45,216 nt of DNA from assembly GCA_015066815.1 (NCBI GenBank), contig SVNR01000022.1, forward strand, positions 1 through 45,216, written 5' to 3'. Origin of the DNA: Ruminococcus sp. Lineage in GTDB: Bacteria > Bacillota > Clostridia > Oscillospirales > Ruminococcaceae. Position 1 is the stretch's first letter; each line of letters starts with the position of its first letter. Shown one piece after another: positions 24,776 to 34,400 of the stretch. A model generated the notes under the pieces. It did not search any database. It saw only the letters and a list, made by a program, of their open reading frames with translations, and was not told where the DNA came from. Both the position numbers and the translations under genes were made by a program.

Positions 24776-26878
24776 ATGCCGTCGATCAATATTTTAAGCC
24801 GTGAGATATCGGAGCTTATTGCTGCGGGCGAGGTTATAGAACGTCCTTCATCAGTAATAAAGGAGCTTGTGGAAAATTCAATAGACGCAGGAGCGAGTCG
24901 TATTACTGTTGAGATAAAGCGCGGCGGTTCGACGTTTATAAGAATAACCGATGACGGCTGCGGAATAGCGTTTGATGATGTTCCAAAGGCGTTTCTGAGA
25001 CATGCTACAAGCAAGATAACGACCAGAGATGACCTTGACAGTATACTGACGCTCGGCTTCAGAGGTGAGGCTCTTGCTTCTGTATGTGCGGTTTCAAAGA
25101 CTGAAGTGGTGACTAAGCAGGCAGAGGATGAGCTGGGTACACACTACATAATAGAAGGCTCTGAGGAGATACTTCATGAAAGAACAGGATGTCCGGACGG
25201 GACAACCATTATCATAAGGGATCTTTTCTATAACGTTCCTGCACGTCAGAAGTTCATGAAAAAGGATACTGTAGAGGGAAATGTCGTTTGTGGTATAGTT
25301 GACAAAATAGCCCTTTCACACCCTGAGATTTCCTTCAAGCTTCTGCGTGACAATAAGCTTCTGCTCAGCACGGCAGGAGACGGACGGCTTTACTCTGCTC
25401 TTTTTGCAGTATACGGAAAAGCGTTTGCCGGAGACATGATTCCTGTAGAATACGAACAGGACGGAATAAAAATAACAGGCTATACAATAAAGCCGCTTTA
25501 TGCAAAGGCGAACAGAAGCTTTCAGACTTTTTTTGTAAACAACAGATATATAAAGTCTCAGGTCTGCTCTTCGGCGGTTGAGGAAGCGTATAAGGGTGCT
25601 GTTATGGTAGGAAGGTTTCCGGCGTGTGTGCTGAAGATAGAGATACCGCCGGATGTGGTGGATGTTAACGTTCATCCTGCGAAGGTGGAGATACGGTTTT
25701 CCGATGACAGACCGGTATATGACTGCCTCTTTTTTGCAATAAAGTCTGCTCTTATGAAGGCCGGTCTGGTTTATGATTTTCAGCTCAGACCGGCTGCAGA
25801 GACAGTGGTTCCCATGGAAGAATGTCCTCAGCCTATGCTTCCGCTGACAACCGAAGAGACGGAGGAAAGCAATGCAGAAAGCATATGCGATGCGGTGCCT
25901 GAGTCTGTAAACACAGCAGTTACGAAAGCAGAGGTTTCTTATACAGAGACTCAGCCAAAGCAGGATATTCCGGAAAAAACATTTTCCGTCTGCGCTTATG
26001 CTCCGGAAACAGTGACGGAAGAAAAAGCTCCGTTAAAGGCTCAGCCCGGTGAGGTTCAGAAAAGAGAGGAGTTTTCAGAGGAAAAAGAAGTCAGAAGCAA
26101 GGAAACGGATTGCTTTGAAAAAAACATAGCTCTTGTTGCAGAGAATACAAAGACTGTTTCATATACTGCCTCACCTCCTCCTCTGACACCGGAGCCTCGT
26201 GTTCAGCGGAGTGACAGCGGACTTGACGGAAAATACAGCTTTATAAGCGACAGTGATCTTATAAAAAAGAAAGAGCCTGAAGTCAGGCGTGCGGACAAGC
26301 CTGAAAAACCTGAGCTAAGATATATAGGCGAGGTTTTCAGGGGTTACATAATCGCTGAGGTTTCAGAAAAGATAGTAATCATAGATAAGCACGCTGCTCA
26401 TGAGCGGATAATTTTTGAACGACTTAAAGCAGAGGAGGGAACGCCTGCAAGTCAGCTTGTTCTCTGTCCTGAGGGGATACTTCTCTCACTTGATGAGGCA
26501 GACGCTCTTTCGGAAAACGCAGCTTCGCTTGAAAAAATGGGCTTCGGATTTGATTTTACAAACAGTCCGTATGTTTCGGTAAAGTCAGTTCCGACGATCA
26601 TCGCACATCTCAATATGGACGAAATAGTCCCCGAGCTTGCGGAAAACTTCAGAAAGCTCAGAATAGATCCACGTCCTGAGGCTATTGATGATATTCTGCA
26701 TACTATGGCATGCAAGGCTGCTATAAAAATGAACGACAAGAACAGTGACGCAGAGCTTAAAAAGCTTGCAGAGGATGTATACTTCAACGAAAGAATAAGG
26801 CATTGTCCGCACGGCCGTCCTGTGATGTTCATCATATCAAGGTATGAGCTTGAAAAGCAGTTCAGAAGAATAGTATAA
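24776..26878 (+). CDS. mutL: DNA mismatch repair protein MutL with endonuclease motifs
   Basis: GHKL ATPase and nicking endonuclease that links MutS recognition to strand removal; 700 residues. ATG 24776 follows AAAGGAG. N-terminal ATP-binding motifs are ELVENSIDAGA, DDGCGI, HATSKI and GFRGEAL, with the transducer helix near VDVNVHPAKVEIRF. A long low-complexity linker (about residues 345-500, rich in Glu, Lys, Pro and Thr) joins the C-terminal dimer domain. The nuclease motif reads DKHAAHERIIFE, where most relatives have DQHA; ACKAAIK and CPHGRP complete the metal site. The enzyme should therefore nick DNA itself, as expected where MutH is absent. The Gln-to-Lys change is mild and is known to me in clostridial relatives. 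Confidence 0.97.
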   Translation: MPSINILSREISELIAAGEVIERPSSVIKELVENSIDAGASRITVEIKRGGSTFIRITDDGCGIAFDDVPKAFLRHATSKITTRDDLDSILTLGFRGEALASVCAVSKTEVVTKQAEDELGTHYIIEGSEEILHERTGCPDGTTIIIRDLFYNVPARQKFMKKDTVEGNVVCGIVDKIALSHPEISFKLLRDNKLLLSTAGDGRLYSALFAVYGKAFAGDMIPVEYEQDGIKITGYTIKPLYAKANRSFQTFFVNNRYIKSQVCSSAVEEAYKGAVMVGRFPACVLKIEIPPDVVDVNVHPAKVEIRFSDDRPVYDCLFFAIKSALMKAGLVYDFQLRPAAETVVPMEECPQPMLPLTTEETEESNAESICDAVPESVNTAVTKAEVSYTETQPKQDIPEKTFSVCAYAPETVTEEKAPLKAQPGEVQKREEFSEEKEVRSKETDCFEKNIALVAENTKTVSYTASPPPLTPEPRVQRSDSGLDGKYSFISDSDLIKKKEPEVRRADKPEKPELRYIGEVFRGYIIAEVSEKIVIIDKHAAHERIIFERLKAEEGTPASQLVLCPEGILLSLDEADALSENAASLEKMGFGFDFTNSPYVSVKSVPTIIAHLNMDEIVPELAENFRKLRIDPRPEAIDDILHTMACKAAIKMNDKNSDAELKKLAEDVYFNERIRHCPHGRPVMFIISRYELEKQFRRIV

Positions 26879-26900
26879 TATCCGGGAGGAGAAATTTTTT

Positions 26901-27833
26901 TTGAAACCAAAGATACTTGTAATAGCAGGTCCGACGGCGTCCGGAAAAACCGCACTCGGAATACAGATGGCACTGAGACTCGGCGGAGAAATAATATCAG
27001 CAGATTCTATGCAGATATACAAGGGAATGGATATTGCGACTGCCAAGCCTACTGCTGAAGAAATGAAAACAGTTCCTCATCATCTGATAGGCTTTCTTGA
27101 CAGGACGGAGAGCTTTTCGGTAGCAGATTATGTTGCTCTTGCGGACAGGACGGCAAGGGAGATTATTTCGCGAGGCAGGATTCCGATAATAGTAGGAGGA
27201 ACAGGACTTTATATTTCGTCTTTCGTAAACAACGTTCAGTTTCCTGACATAAAGTGCGATGAAAGCATAAGGCTTCGTCTCAGGCAGGAGGCAGAAACGT
27301 ACGGAAACAGCGTGCTTCTCGAGAGACTCAGGCAGTGCGATCCGGAAACGGGAAATACGCTTCACGAAAACAATCTTTCAAGAATAATCCGTGCGCTTGA
27401 GGTTTATGAGATAACCGGGCGAAAGCTGAGTGAATACAAAAAAGAAAGCATGCTCTTTGAATCACCGTATGATTTTACGGCGGCGGCACTTACGTATACT
27501 GACAGACAGATACTTTATGACAGAATAAACAGGCGTGTTGACGTTATGAAGGAAAACGGACTTATAGAAGAGGCATATGAAATATATAAGGAGAGCAGTA
27601 CCATAAAAACTGCTCATCAGGCGATAGGCTGCAAGGAGCTTGCTCCTTATTTTGAGGGAAAGGCTTCGCTTGACGAATGCATAGACAAAATAAAGCAGGA
27701 AACCAGAAGATACGCCAAAAGACAGCTTACGTGGTTCAGAAAAGAGCCTTATATAAACTGGCTTGAGGGAGACAGTACCTCTGATTTAAATTTTTTTATA
27801 AAAAAATATGAAAATATTATAGCCAAACGATGA
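26901..27833 (+). CDS. miaA: tRNA dimethylallyltransferase MiaA
   Basis: Transfers an isopentenyl group from dimethylallyl diphosphate to A37 of tRNA, making the substrate for MiaB; 310 residues. TTG start at 26901, after GGGAGGA (26884-26890) and a T-rich spacer as in miaB. The P-loop is AGPTASGKTALG (about residues 8-19). DSMQIYKGMDIATAKPT and the VGGTGLYISS stretch are family hallmarks, and TRRYAKRQLTWFRK is the C-terminal tRNA-contact motif. It sits 22 bases after mutL and upstream of hfq, as in many bacteria. Confidence 0.97.
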   Translation: MKPKILVIAGPTASGKTALGIQMALRLGGEIISADSMQIYKGMDIATAKPTAEEMKTVPHHLIGFLDRTESFSVADYVALADRTAREIISRGRIPIIVGGTGLYISSFVNNVQFPDIKCDESIRLRLRQEAETYGNSVLLERLRQCDPETGNTLHENNLSRIIRALEVYEITGRKLSEYKKESMLFESPYDFTAAALTYTDRQILYDRINRRVDVMKENGLIEEAYEIYKESSTIKTAHQAIGCKELAPYFEGKASLDECIDKIKQETRRYAKRQLTWFRKEPYINWLEGDSTSDLNFFIKKYENIIAKR

Positions 27834-27839
27834 TTTATG

Positions 27840-27848
27840 TGTTATAAT
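27840..27848 (+). promoter_or_regulatory. Extended -10 promoter candidate for hfq
   Basis: TGTTATAAT (27840-27848) is an extended -10 element; no good -35 lies upstream. The leader of about 120 bases to the hfq start can form a long hairpin between GCAGATG (27922-27928) and CATCTGC (27953-27959), close to the ribosome binding site. Confidence 0.5.
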
Positions 27849-27976
27849 AAGAAGTATGTAGGCAAAAACAAAAAAACAACAGCCATAAAAACTATATTTT
27901 TTTGATCTCATCTGATGCAGCAGATGCGATTTTATGTTTTTTGTTTTATTTTTCATCTGCAAAGAAGGAGTTTTTT

Positions 27977-28222
27977 ATGAACAAACAGTTAAACTTACAG
28001 GATGTATTTTTAAACCAGGCAAGAAAGGAAAAGATATCAATCACTATCTACCTTACAAACGGATTTCAGTTCAAGGGTATGGTAAAGGGATTTGACAGCT
28101 ATATAGTAATTCTTGATCAGGAAGGAAAGCAGAGCATGGTTTACAAGCACGCTATTTCTACTATCATACCATCAAGACATATTTCTATTCTTGACAGCAC
28201 ATCCACAGAAAAGGCAGAATAA
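27977..28222 (+). CDS. hfq: RNA chaperone Hfq
   Basis: Sm-like protein that binds small RNAs and mRNAs as a hexamer ring; 81 residues. ATG 27977 is chosen because GAAGGAG (27964-27970) precedes it and the Hfq homology begins exactly there; the longer frame from 27902 is leader sequence. The Sm1 motif is [19 protein letters not shown], and the Sm2 motif reads [10 protein letters not shown], the canonical [21 protein letters not shown] forms the N-terminal RNA-binding helix. The C-terminal tail is very short, as in other Gram-positives. Its stop shares one base with the next start. Confidence 0.97.
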   Translation: MNKQLNLQDVFLNQARKEKISITIYLTNGFQFKGMVKGFDSYIVILDQEGKQSMVYKHAISTIIPSRHISILDSTSTEKAE

Positions 28223-29469
28223 TGAACAGTCATACTGCTAAGCTTTTACTTGCTATTCTTATCACCTTTATGTCGCTTACAGTTATCAATGTAGTTGTAC
28301 ATATTTTTAAAAACGACTATGTTACAGAAACTGTGGTAGCTATTTCTACGTCCAACTCAGTTGTGTTCAAGGGAGTTTATATAAGAGACGAGGAAGTCAT
28401 GACCTATGACGGAAACGGTGTGATAAGCTATGCGGTAGATGACGGCGGACGTCTGAGCACAGGAGAGACTGCTGCTTATGTCTACAATGACGACAAGCAG
28501 ATAAGGATAAACGAACGCATAGCAGAGATAGATGCCGAAATAGCCGTTCTGAAAAAAATCCAGAATCCGGGTACTCAGGAAGTAGCACAGCCGGCATATC
28601 TTGCTTCACTTATCGATGAGGCATATAAAAACATAATCTACGATAAGGAATCAGGAAATCTTGAAAGGCTGAAGTCAGAAAAAGAAGAGCTTCTCATTTA
28701 TCTGAGTACGATGCAGTATGTTACTCAGGAGATATATAACTTTTCGGATAACATCGCCGTTCTTGAAGCGGAAAGACACGAGCTTGAGCTTGAACTTGAA
28801 AAGCCGCTTGATACGATAACAGTTCCTTATTCTTCATATTTTGTAAGCTACTGTGACGGTTATGAGAATATTCTTGACTTTAAAAAAGCAGAAACTCTTA
28901 CACCCTCCGAGATACGAAGCGTTACTGATTTTAATGAAGAAAAAGCACCGAAAAACAGCATAGGAAAGCTTGTCAATGGATACAGCTGGAAGATAATCGG
29001 AATCATAGAGGATTCAAAGGATTTTTTCAAAGAGGGAAATTCAATAAAGCTTTATTTTCCGTCAAGTGACAACACTCTTGACGCAGTTATCGAAAGCGTC
29101 CGCAGCGGTGATACCGAAACAGAAAAAATAATCACAATACTCTGTACTGATATGTCGTATGATTTTGTACAGCATCGTGTCGAAACAATAGAAATAAAAG
29201 ATGACGAATACAAAGGAATACGAATTCCCCGTGATGCGATTTATGTCAAGGAAGAAGAAGTCGAACAACCTAATCCGATCACCAAAGAGATGGAGCGTAA
29301 AAAAGTATCGGTTCCCGGGGCATATATAAAGCACGGAGAAAAGGTTATCTTCAAAAAAATAGACCCTATTTTTCAGGGTGAGGATTTTGTGGTGTCAAAA
29401 GTAAGGACGGACGATGAATATGTTCAGCTTTATGACGATACTATAGTGGGAGGTCTGACTCTGGAATGA
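28222..29469 (+). CDS. HlyD-like membrane-fusion protein of unknown role
   Basis: 415 residues. The ATG at 28222 uses the last base of the hfq stop codon. An N-terminal anchor helix (LLLAILITFMSLTVINVVVHI, residues 7-27) is followed by a lipoyl-like beta domain (VVFKGVYIRDEEVMTYDGNG, ending GETAAYVYND). A coiled coil rich in Glu and Lys comes next (about 95-195), then a beta-barrel half with VPGAYIKHGEKVIFKKI. This order (anchor, lipoyl, coil, barrel) is that of HlyD-type adaptors, but no outer membrane or exporter gene is nearby. It sits before yggS and sepF, suggesting a link with envelope or division; the function is unproven. Confidence 0.72.
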   Translation: MNSHTAKLLLAILITFMSLTVINVVVHIFKNDYVTETVVAISTSNSVVFKGVYIRDEEVMTYDGNGVISYAVDDGGRLSTGETAAYVYNDDKQIRINERIAEIDAEIAVLKKIQNPGTQEVAQPAYLASLIDEAYKNIIYDKESGNLERLKSEKEELLIYLSTMQYVTQEIYNFSDNIAVLEAERHELELELEKPLDTITVPYSSYFVSYCDGYENILDFKKAETLTPSEIRSVTDFNEEKAPKNSIGKLVNGYSWKIIGIIEDSKDFFKEGNSIKLYFPSSDNTLDAVIESVRSGDTETEKIITILCTDMSYDFVQHRVETIEIKDDEYKGIRIPRDAIYVKEEEVEQPNPITKEMERKKVSVPGAYIKHGEKVIFKKIDPIFQGEDFVVSKVRTDDEYVQLYDDTIVGGLTLE

Positions 29470-30158
29470 AAACAGAATTTGATTATGTAGATGAAAACTA
29501 CAAGCGTATTTTGTTTAACGTGAACGAGGCGAAGGAAAAAAACAGCCGAAAGGACGATATTCAGATACTGGCAGTTACAAAGACAGTAGATCCAGGGGTT
29601 GTAAATCACGCTATCACATCATGCGGGATAAGAACTATCGGAGAGAACAGAGTTCAGGAATATCTTTCAAAAAAAGATCTTTACAAGCCTGTGTCTGTGC
29701 ATTTTATAGGGCAGCTTCAGACAAACAAGGTCAAGTACATTATAGATTCAGTAGATATGATACAGTCTCTTGACAGCATAAAGCTTGCTTCAGAAATAAA
29801 CAGACATGCGCTCAGAATAAACAAGATACAGGATGTGCTTGTTGAAGTCAACATAGCAGGAGAAGCCGCAAAGGGCGGTGTATCACCTGACAGTCTTGAG
29901 GACATGCTTTATGAGCTTGCACAGTTACAGAACATTCGTGTCTGCGGACTGATGACAGTTCCGCCAGTGACGGACACTGAAAAATTTTTATATAAAATGC
30001 AAAAATTATATATTGACATTTCGGACAAAAAAATAGATAATATTAATATGAGTTTTTTGTCAATGGGAATGTCGGGCGATTATGAACTTGCGATACGTTA
30101 CGGATCAAATATCCTTCGTATCGGCAGTGCGCTGTTCGGTGCGAGGGTTTATAAGTAA
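29466..30158 (+). CDS. Pyridoxal-phosphate homeostasis protein (YggS/YlmE family)
   Basis: PLP-binding TIM-barrel protein with no known catalysis; it buffers PLP and amino/keto acid balance; 230 residues. ATG 29466 overlaps the HlyD-like stop (ATGA). Family features are ILAVTKTV (the lysine that binds PLP), IGENRVQEYLSK, HFIGQLQTNKVKYI, GLMTVPP and the phosphate-cup region SMGMSGDYELAIRYGSNILRIG. It lies upstream of sepF, as YlmE does in Gram-positive division clusters. Confidence 0.95.
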   Translation: MKTEFDYVDENYKRILFNVNEAKEKNSRKDDIQILAVTKTVDPGVVNHAITSCGIRTIGENRVQEYLSKKDLYKPVSVHFIGQLQTNKVKYIIDSVDMIQSLDSIKLASEINRHALRINKIQDVLVEVNIAGEAAKGGVSPDSLEDMLYELAQLQNIRVCGLMTVPPVTDTEKFLYKMQKLYIDISDKKIDNINMSFLSMGMSGDYELAIRYGSNILRIGSALFGARVYK

Positions 30159-30192
30159 CCGGAAAAGATAAAACTTTATTGCTGATTTGCTC

Positions 30193-30254
30193 TTTATCAT
30201 TTTTTCGCACATAATGATAAAAGAAGCATAAAATATTTTTTATTTTTTGTGCGA
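30193..30254 (+). promoter_or_regulatory. Alternative hairpins in the sepF leader
   Basis: TTTATCAT (30193-30200) pairs with ATGATAAA (30214-30221). Overlapping it, TCGCACA (30205-30211) pairs with TGTGCGA (30248-30254), just before the ribosome binding site GAGGAAAGGA. The longer pairing needs bases in the loop of the first and would occlude access to the sepF ribosome binding site. This is structural inference only. Confidence 0.35.
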
Positions 30255-30271
30255 GGAAAGGAAAGTATATA

Positions 30272-30721
30272 ATGAAGCTTTTAGATACTATCAGGGATTT
30301 CTTTTTACCACCGGAGCAGGATGATGATTATCAGCCGGAGTCACCTAAGCAGGACATGCCTCAGGCACACCAGCCTCAGGTAAACGATATTCTGGAGACA
30401 CCCGATGAAAAAAGAAATAAAGTTGTCAATATCCAGGCTACAGCGCAGCTTCAGGTAGTACTTGTAAAGCCAGAGGTATTTACTGACGCAAAACAGATAG
30501 CCGATCATCTTATTGCAAAGAAGACGGTTGTACTCAATCTTGAAACTGCTTCATCAGAAAACAAGAGAAGAATCATTGATTTTCTCGTTGGTGTAGCTTA
30601 TGCAAACGGAGGAAGCCTCAAGCCGGTAGCAAATCTTACCTACATAATCACTCCTTACAACGTAGGATTTATCGGTGAGGATCTTGTGGGCGAATTAGAA
30701 AATAACGGCGTAATAATCTAA
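30272..30721 (+). CDS. sepF: Cell division protein SepF
   Basis: Membrane-binding division protein that bundles FtsZ filaments and ties them to the membrane; 149 residues. ATG 30272 follows GAGGAAAGGA. The N-terminal amphipathic helix MKLLDTIRDFFLP is the membrane anchor. A Pro/Gln-rich linker follows (about residues 15-60). The C-terminal DUF552 domain starts at VVLVKPEVFTDAKQIADHL and holds TVVLNLETASSENKRRIIDFL, the FtsZ-binding fold. Gene order yggS-sepF-divIVA is conserved; the genes ylmG and ylmH usually found between sepF and divIVA are missing here. Confidence 0.95.
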   Translation: MKLLDTIRDFFLPPEQDDDYQPESPKQDMPQAHQPQVNDILETPDEKRNKVVNIQATAQLQVVLVKPEVFTDAKQIADHLIAKKTVVLNLETASSENKRRIIDFLVGVAYANGGSLKPVANLTYIITPYNVGFIGEDLVGELENNGVII

Positions 30722-30771
30722 AACTTAACAATATACAAAAAAATATTTTTTCAAGAGGTGATTTAAAGTTG

Positions 30772-31482
30772 ATGAAGGCTAAGGACATTAACGGTCAGAG
30801 ATTTGAAAAAGCTGCTTTTGGTTATAAGCAGGAGGATGTTGACGGATTTCTCAACGAGCTTGCTGCCGATTATGCTCAGCTTGAAAAGGATAACGAAGAT
30901 ATCAACGCCAAGCTTCAGGTACTTGCTGATAAGGTAAGAGAATACCGTAAGGACGAAGAGGCTGTAAAGGACGCACTTCTTTTTGCACAGAAGGAAGGTC
31001 ACCGTGTTGTTACAGAGGCAAATGAAAAAGCCGAAGAAATGCTCAAAAACGCTAAGATCGAGAGCGAAAAGATGATAAGCGATGCAACTATGGATTCCAA
31101 AAAAGCCATCGCAGAAATAAAAGACGAATTAAAGAGAGAACAGAAAAATCTTTCCTATCTTCAGAAACAGGTTTCAGCATTCAAGAAAAATCTTTTTGAT
31201 ATGTACAAGTCTCATCTGGAGATGATCTCTTCAATGCCTCAGGTGGATGAGGAAGATGAGGATGAGTCTGAAGAAACAGAAGTACCGGAAGTACCGGAGG
31301 TTCAGGCAGAGGCAAAGCCTCGGGATATAAAAGAACCGGAAAAGCCTGAGGCGGCTCCTGCTCCTGAAGAAGAGAAGGCAGAGGACAAGCCTGATCCGTT
31401 CAGAACACAGTCCATTCCGATTATCGGAGGCGGAGATAACAAGTATGCCGAGCTTCAGTTCGGTCAGCAAAACAACAAGTAA
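30772..31482 (+). CDS. divIVA: DivIVA-family protein
   Basis: Coiled-coil protein that senses curved membrane at poles and septa; 236 residues. ATG 30772 directly follows an in-frame TTG at 30769, which is closer to the AGAGGTGAT site (30754-30762) and could be used. The N-terminal lipid-binding domain reads DINGQRFEKAAFGYKQEDVDG, with the family phrase GYKQEDVDGFL. Residues about 35-150 are coiled coil with heptads of Leu and Ala. The acidic tail is rich in Glu and Pro (EVPEVPEVQ, EAAPAPEEE). It lies between sepF and ileS as in other Firmicutes. Confidence 0.93.
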   Translation: MKAKDINGQRFEKAAFGYKQEDVDGFLNELAADYAQLEKDNEDINAKLQVLADKVREYRKDEEAVKDALLFAQKEGHRVVTEANEKAEEMLKNAKIESEKMISDATMDSKKAIAEIKDELKREQKNLSYLQKQVSAFKKNLFDMYKSHLEMISSMPQVDEEDEDESEETEVPEVPEVQAEAKPRDIKEPEKPEAAPAPEEEKAEDKPDPFRTQSIPIIGGGDNKYAELQFGQQNNK

Positions 31483-31508
31483 TTATTAAGCAAAGGAAGA
31501 TAGAAACA

Positions 31509-34319
31509 ATGTCTCAGGATTACAATAATACTCTGAACCTACCAAAGACAGACTTTCCTATGAGAGGAAATCTGCCTTCCAAGGAGCCTGAAACACTTGA
31601 AAAGTGGGAATCAGACAGGCTTTACTACAAGATGATCGAAAAAAACAAGGACAAGCCTCGTTATATTCTTCACGATGGTCCTCCGTATGCAAACGGTGAG
31701 ATTCACATCGGTACAGCGCTTAACAAGACTCTTAAGGATTTTATCATAAAGTATAAGAACATGAACGGCTTCTGTGCTCCTTATGTTCCCGGCTGGGATA
31801 CTCACGGACTTCCGATAGAGTTGAAGGCTATGAAGGCTATAGGTGTAGAAAACGGCGCGATTTCTCCGGTTGAGCTCAGAAAGCACTGCCGTGACTTTGC
31901 TATGACTCATGTGAAAAATCAGATGAAGCAGTTCAAGCGTCTCGGTACTCTCGGTGATTATGACGATCCGTACCTTACTCTCAGAAACGATTATGAGGCA
32001 CGTCAGATAGAAGTATTCGGAAAAATGGCAAAGGACGGATACATGTACAAGGGACTCAAGCCGGTTTACTGGTGTCCTGACTGTAACACTGCTCTTGCAG
32101 AAGCAGAGATAGAGTATTCAAACGATCCTTGTCACTCCATCTATGTAAAGTTCAACGTAACAGATGACAAGGGACTTTTCACAGGTATGGGTCTTGATCT
32201 TTCAAAGATATTCTTTGTTATATGGACAACAACAACATGGACTATACCGGGCAACCTTGCTGTTTGTCTTGGCCCTGAATATGATTATACACTTGTTCAG
32301 GTAGGCGACGAGTATTATGTTATGGCAAACGAGCTTGTATCCGCGACTATGGAAACAGCAGGAATAACAGACTATAAGACTGTCGGACTTTTCAAGGGCT
32401 CCGAGCTTGAACATATAAAAACAAAGCATCCTCTCTATGACAGACTTTCACCTGTTATCGTAGGTGATCATGTAACTCTTGAAAGCGGTACAGGATGCGT
32501 ACATACAGCTCCAGGCTACGGTGTGGAGGACTTTGAGGTATGCAAGAAGTATGATGATATCGGTATTCTTGTATGCGTTGACGCAAGAGGCAAGCAGACT
32601 GCTGAGGCCGGCGAGTTTGAGGGTATGGATACTGAAACTGCAAACAAGGCTATCGCAGAAAAGCTTGAAAAGAACGGTGCACTTCTTGCAGTACAGAAAA
32701 TCGTTCACCAGTATCCGCACTGCTGGAGATGTAACAGCCCTATAATCTACCGTGCTACAGAGCAGTGGTTCTGTTCTGTTAACGGCTTCAGAGATGAAGC
32801 TGTAAAGGCGATCGAAAGCGTAAAGTGGATACCTGCATGGGGCGAGGACAGAATCAAGGGAATGGTTCGTGACAGAAGCGACTGGTGTATCTCACGTCAG
32901 AGAACATGGGGCGTGCCTATTCCGATAGTATACTGTAAGGACTGCGGCAAGCCTATAGTAACAGATGAAACTATCAGTGCTATATCTGCAATGTTCAAGT
33001 CAGAGGGTGCTGATTCATGGTGGACAAGAGAGGCCTCTGAGTTTATTCCTGCAAGTGTCAGATGTGAATGCGGATGCGGAGAGTTCACCAAGGAATACGA
33101 TATCATGGACGTATGGTTCGACAGCGGTGTTTCTCATACTGCAGTCATGGAACAGTTTGACTCACTTACATGGCCGGCTGATCTTTATCTTGAAGGTGCC
33201 GATCAGTACAGAGGCTGGTTCCAGTCATCACTCCTTACCTCCGTTGTATATAAGGGTTCTGCTCCGTACAAGGCAGTCTGCACACACGGCTGGGTAGTTG
33301 ACGGTGAAGGAAAGGCAATGCACAAGTCTCTCGGAAACGGTATAGCTCCTAACGAGATAACAGATGTTTACGGTGCAGATATACTCAGACTCTGGGTAGC
33401 TTCATCTGACTATCACTCAGATATAAGAATTTCCCCTGCAATAATAAAGCAGCTTTCTGAAGCTTACAAGAAAATCAGAAACACAGCAAGATTTATACTC
33501 GGTAACCTCGGAAACGGCAAGGGCTTTAATCCTGACACTGACAGCGTTTCAGATGATAAGCTCACAGAGCTTGACAAGTGGGCGCTTACCCGTCTTGATG
33601 CCCTTATCGATAAGGTGCACGAGGGATACGATGCGTTTGATTTCCATATAGCATTCCATGCTATTCACAACTTCTGCGTAACAGAAATGTCCAACTTCTA
33701 TCTTGATATCATCAAGGACAGACTTTACTGCGAGAAGGAGGATTCTGACAAGAGACGTGCAGCACAGACTGCTATGTACCGTATACTCAGTGCAGTTGCA
33801 AGACTTGCAGCTCCTATCATATCGTTCACAGCAGAAGAGATATGGTCATATATGCCTCATGCAGCTTCTGATGACAAGGACAGCATATTCCTCAATCAGA
33901 TGCCGGAGAAGAGCGGCATAGCTGTAAGTGCTGACTTTGAAGAAAAATGGAATCTCATATACGAGCTTCGTCAGTCTGTAAACAAGGCTCTCGAAATAAA
34001 ACGTAATGAGAAGATCGTCGGAAAATCTCTTGAGGCAGAGGTAGAGCTTTACTGTGGAAATGTTTTCGATAAGGTAAACGTCTTTGTTGATGAGCTTTCT
34101 GAAATATTTATTGTTTCAGGTGTCAGCGCGTTTGCAGAGGGCAGCGGTGAGTTTGATGCACAGACACTTGGTGCATCCGGAGCAGCAGCTGATGTTACTG
34201 TGACCGTAAGAAAAGCATCAGGCGGAAAATGTGACAGATGCTGGACATATTCCGATACAGTCGGAAAGGACGCAGATCATCCTACACTTTGCGCACGTTG
34301 TGCATCAGTTATAAAATAA
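31509..34319 (+). CDS. ileS: Isoleucyl-tRNA synthetase
   Basis: Charges tRNA-Ile with isoleucine and edits valine; 936 residues, a full-length bacterial type 1 enzyme. ATG 31509 follows AAGGAAG. The HIGH signature is PPYANGEIHIGT (58-69). The CP1 editing region includes TTTTWTIPGNLA. The KMSKS loop is variant, AMHKSLGN (603-610). The zinc-binding end carries CDRCWTYSDTV and, near the C-terminus, LCARC. No T-box leader is present: only 26 bases separate it from divIVA, so it is transcribed with the division genes. The terminator at 34333-34374 follows. Confidence 0.98.
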   Translation: MSQDYNNTLNLPKTDFPMRGNLPSKEPETLEKWESDRLYYKMIEKNKDKPRYILHDGPPYANGEIHIGTALNKTLKDFIIKYKNMNGFCAPYVPGWDTHGLPIELKAMKAIGVENGAISPVELRKHCRDFAMTHVKNQMKQFKRLGTLGDYDDPYLTLRNDYEARQIEVFGKMAKDGYMYKGLKPVYWCPDCNTALAEAEIEYSNDPCHSIYVKFNVTDDKGLFTGMGLDLSKIFFVIWTTTTWTIPGNLAVCLGPEYDYTLVQVGDEYYVMANELVSATMETAGITDYKTVGLFKGSELEHIKTKHPLYDRLSPVIVGDHVTLESGTGCVHTAPGYGVEDFEVCKKYDDIGILVCVDARGKQTAEAGEFEGMDTETANKAIAEKLEKNGALLAVQKIVHQYPHCWRCNSPIIYRATEQWFCSVNGFRDEAVKAIESVKWIPAWGEDRIKGMVRDRSDWCISRQRTWGVPIPIVYCKDCGKPIVTDETISAISAMFKSEGADSWWTREASEFIPASVRCECGCGEFTKEYDIMDVWFDSGVSHTAVMEQFDSLTWPADLYLEGADQYRGWFQSSLLTSVVYKGSAPYKAVCTHGWVVDGEGKAMHKSLGNGIAPNEITDVYGADILRLWVASSDYHSDIRISPAIIKQLSEAYKKIRNTARFILGNLGNGKGFNPDTDSVSDDKLTELDKWALTRLDALIDKVHEGYDAFDFHIAFHAIHNFCVTEMSNFYLDIIKDRLYCEKEDSDKRRAAQTAMYRILSAVARLAAPIISFTAEEIWSYMPHAASDDKDSIFLNQMPEKSGIAVSADFEEKWNLIYELRQSVNKALEIKRNEKIVGKSLEAEVELYCGNVFDKVNVFVDELSEIFIVSGVSAFAEGSGEFDAQTLGASGAAADVTVTVRKASGGKCDRCWTYSDTVGKDADHPTLCARCASVIK

Positions 34320-34332
34320 ATTTTTTTACAGG

Positions 34333-34374
34333 ACAGGCTTGTCGTTTGAAAATATAAGCGGCAGGCTTGTTTTT
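34333..34374 (+). terminator. Rho-independent terminator after ileS
   Basis: ACAGGCTTGTCGTTT (34333-34347) pairs with AAGCGGCAGGCTTGT (34356-34370), including several G-U pairs, then TTTTC. It separates ileS from lspA. Confidence 0.65.
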
Positions 34375-34400
34375 CTGAAAGAGGATATGCAGGTGAACAA

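Noticed and set aside
31483-31508. T-box riboswitch before ileS
   Set aside because: Only 26 bases separate divIVA and ileS, far too few for a T-box, and no antiterminator motif is present.
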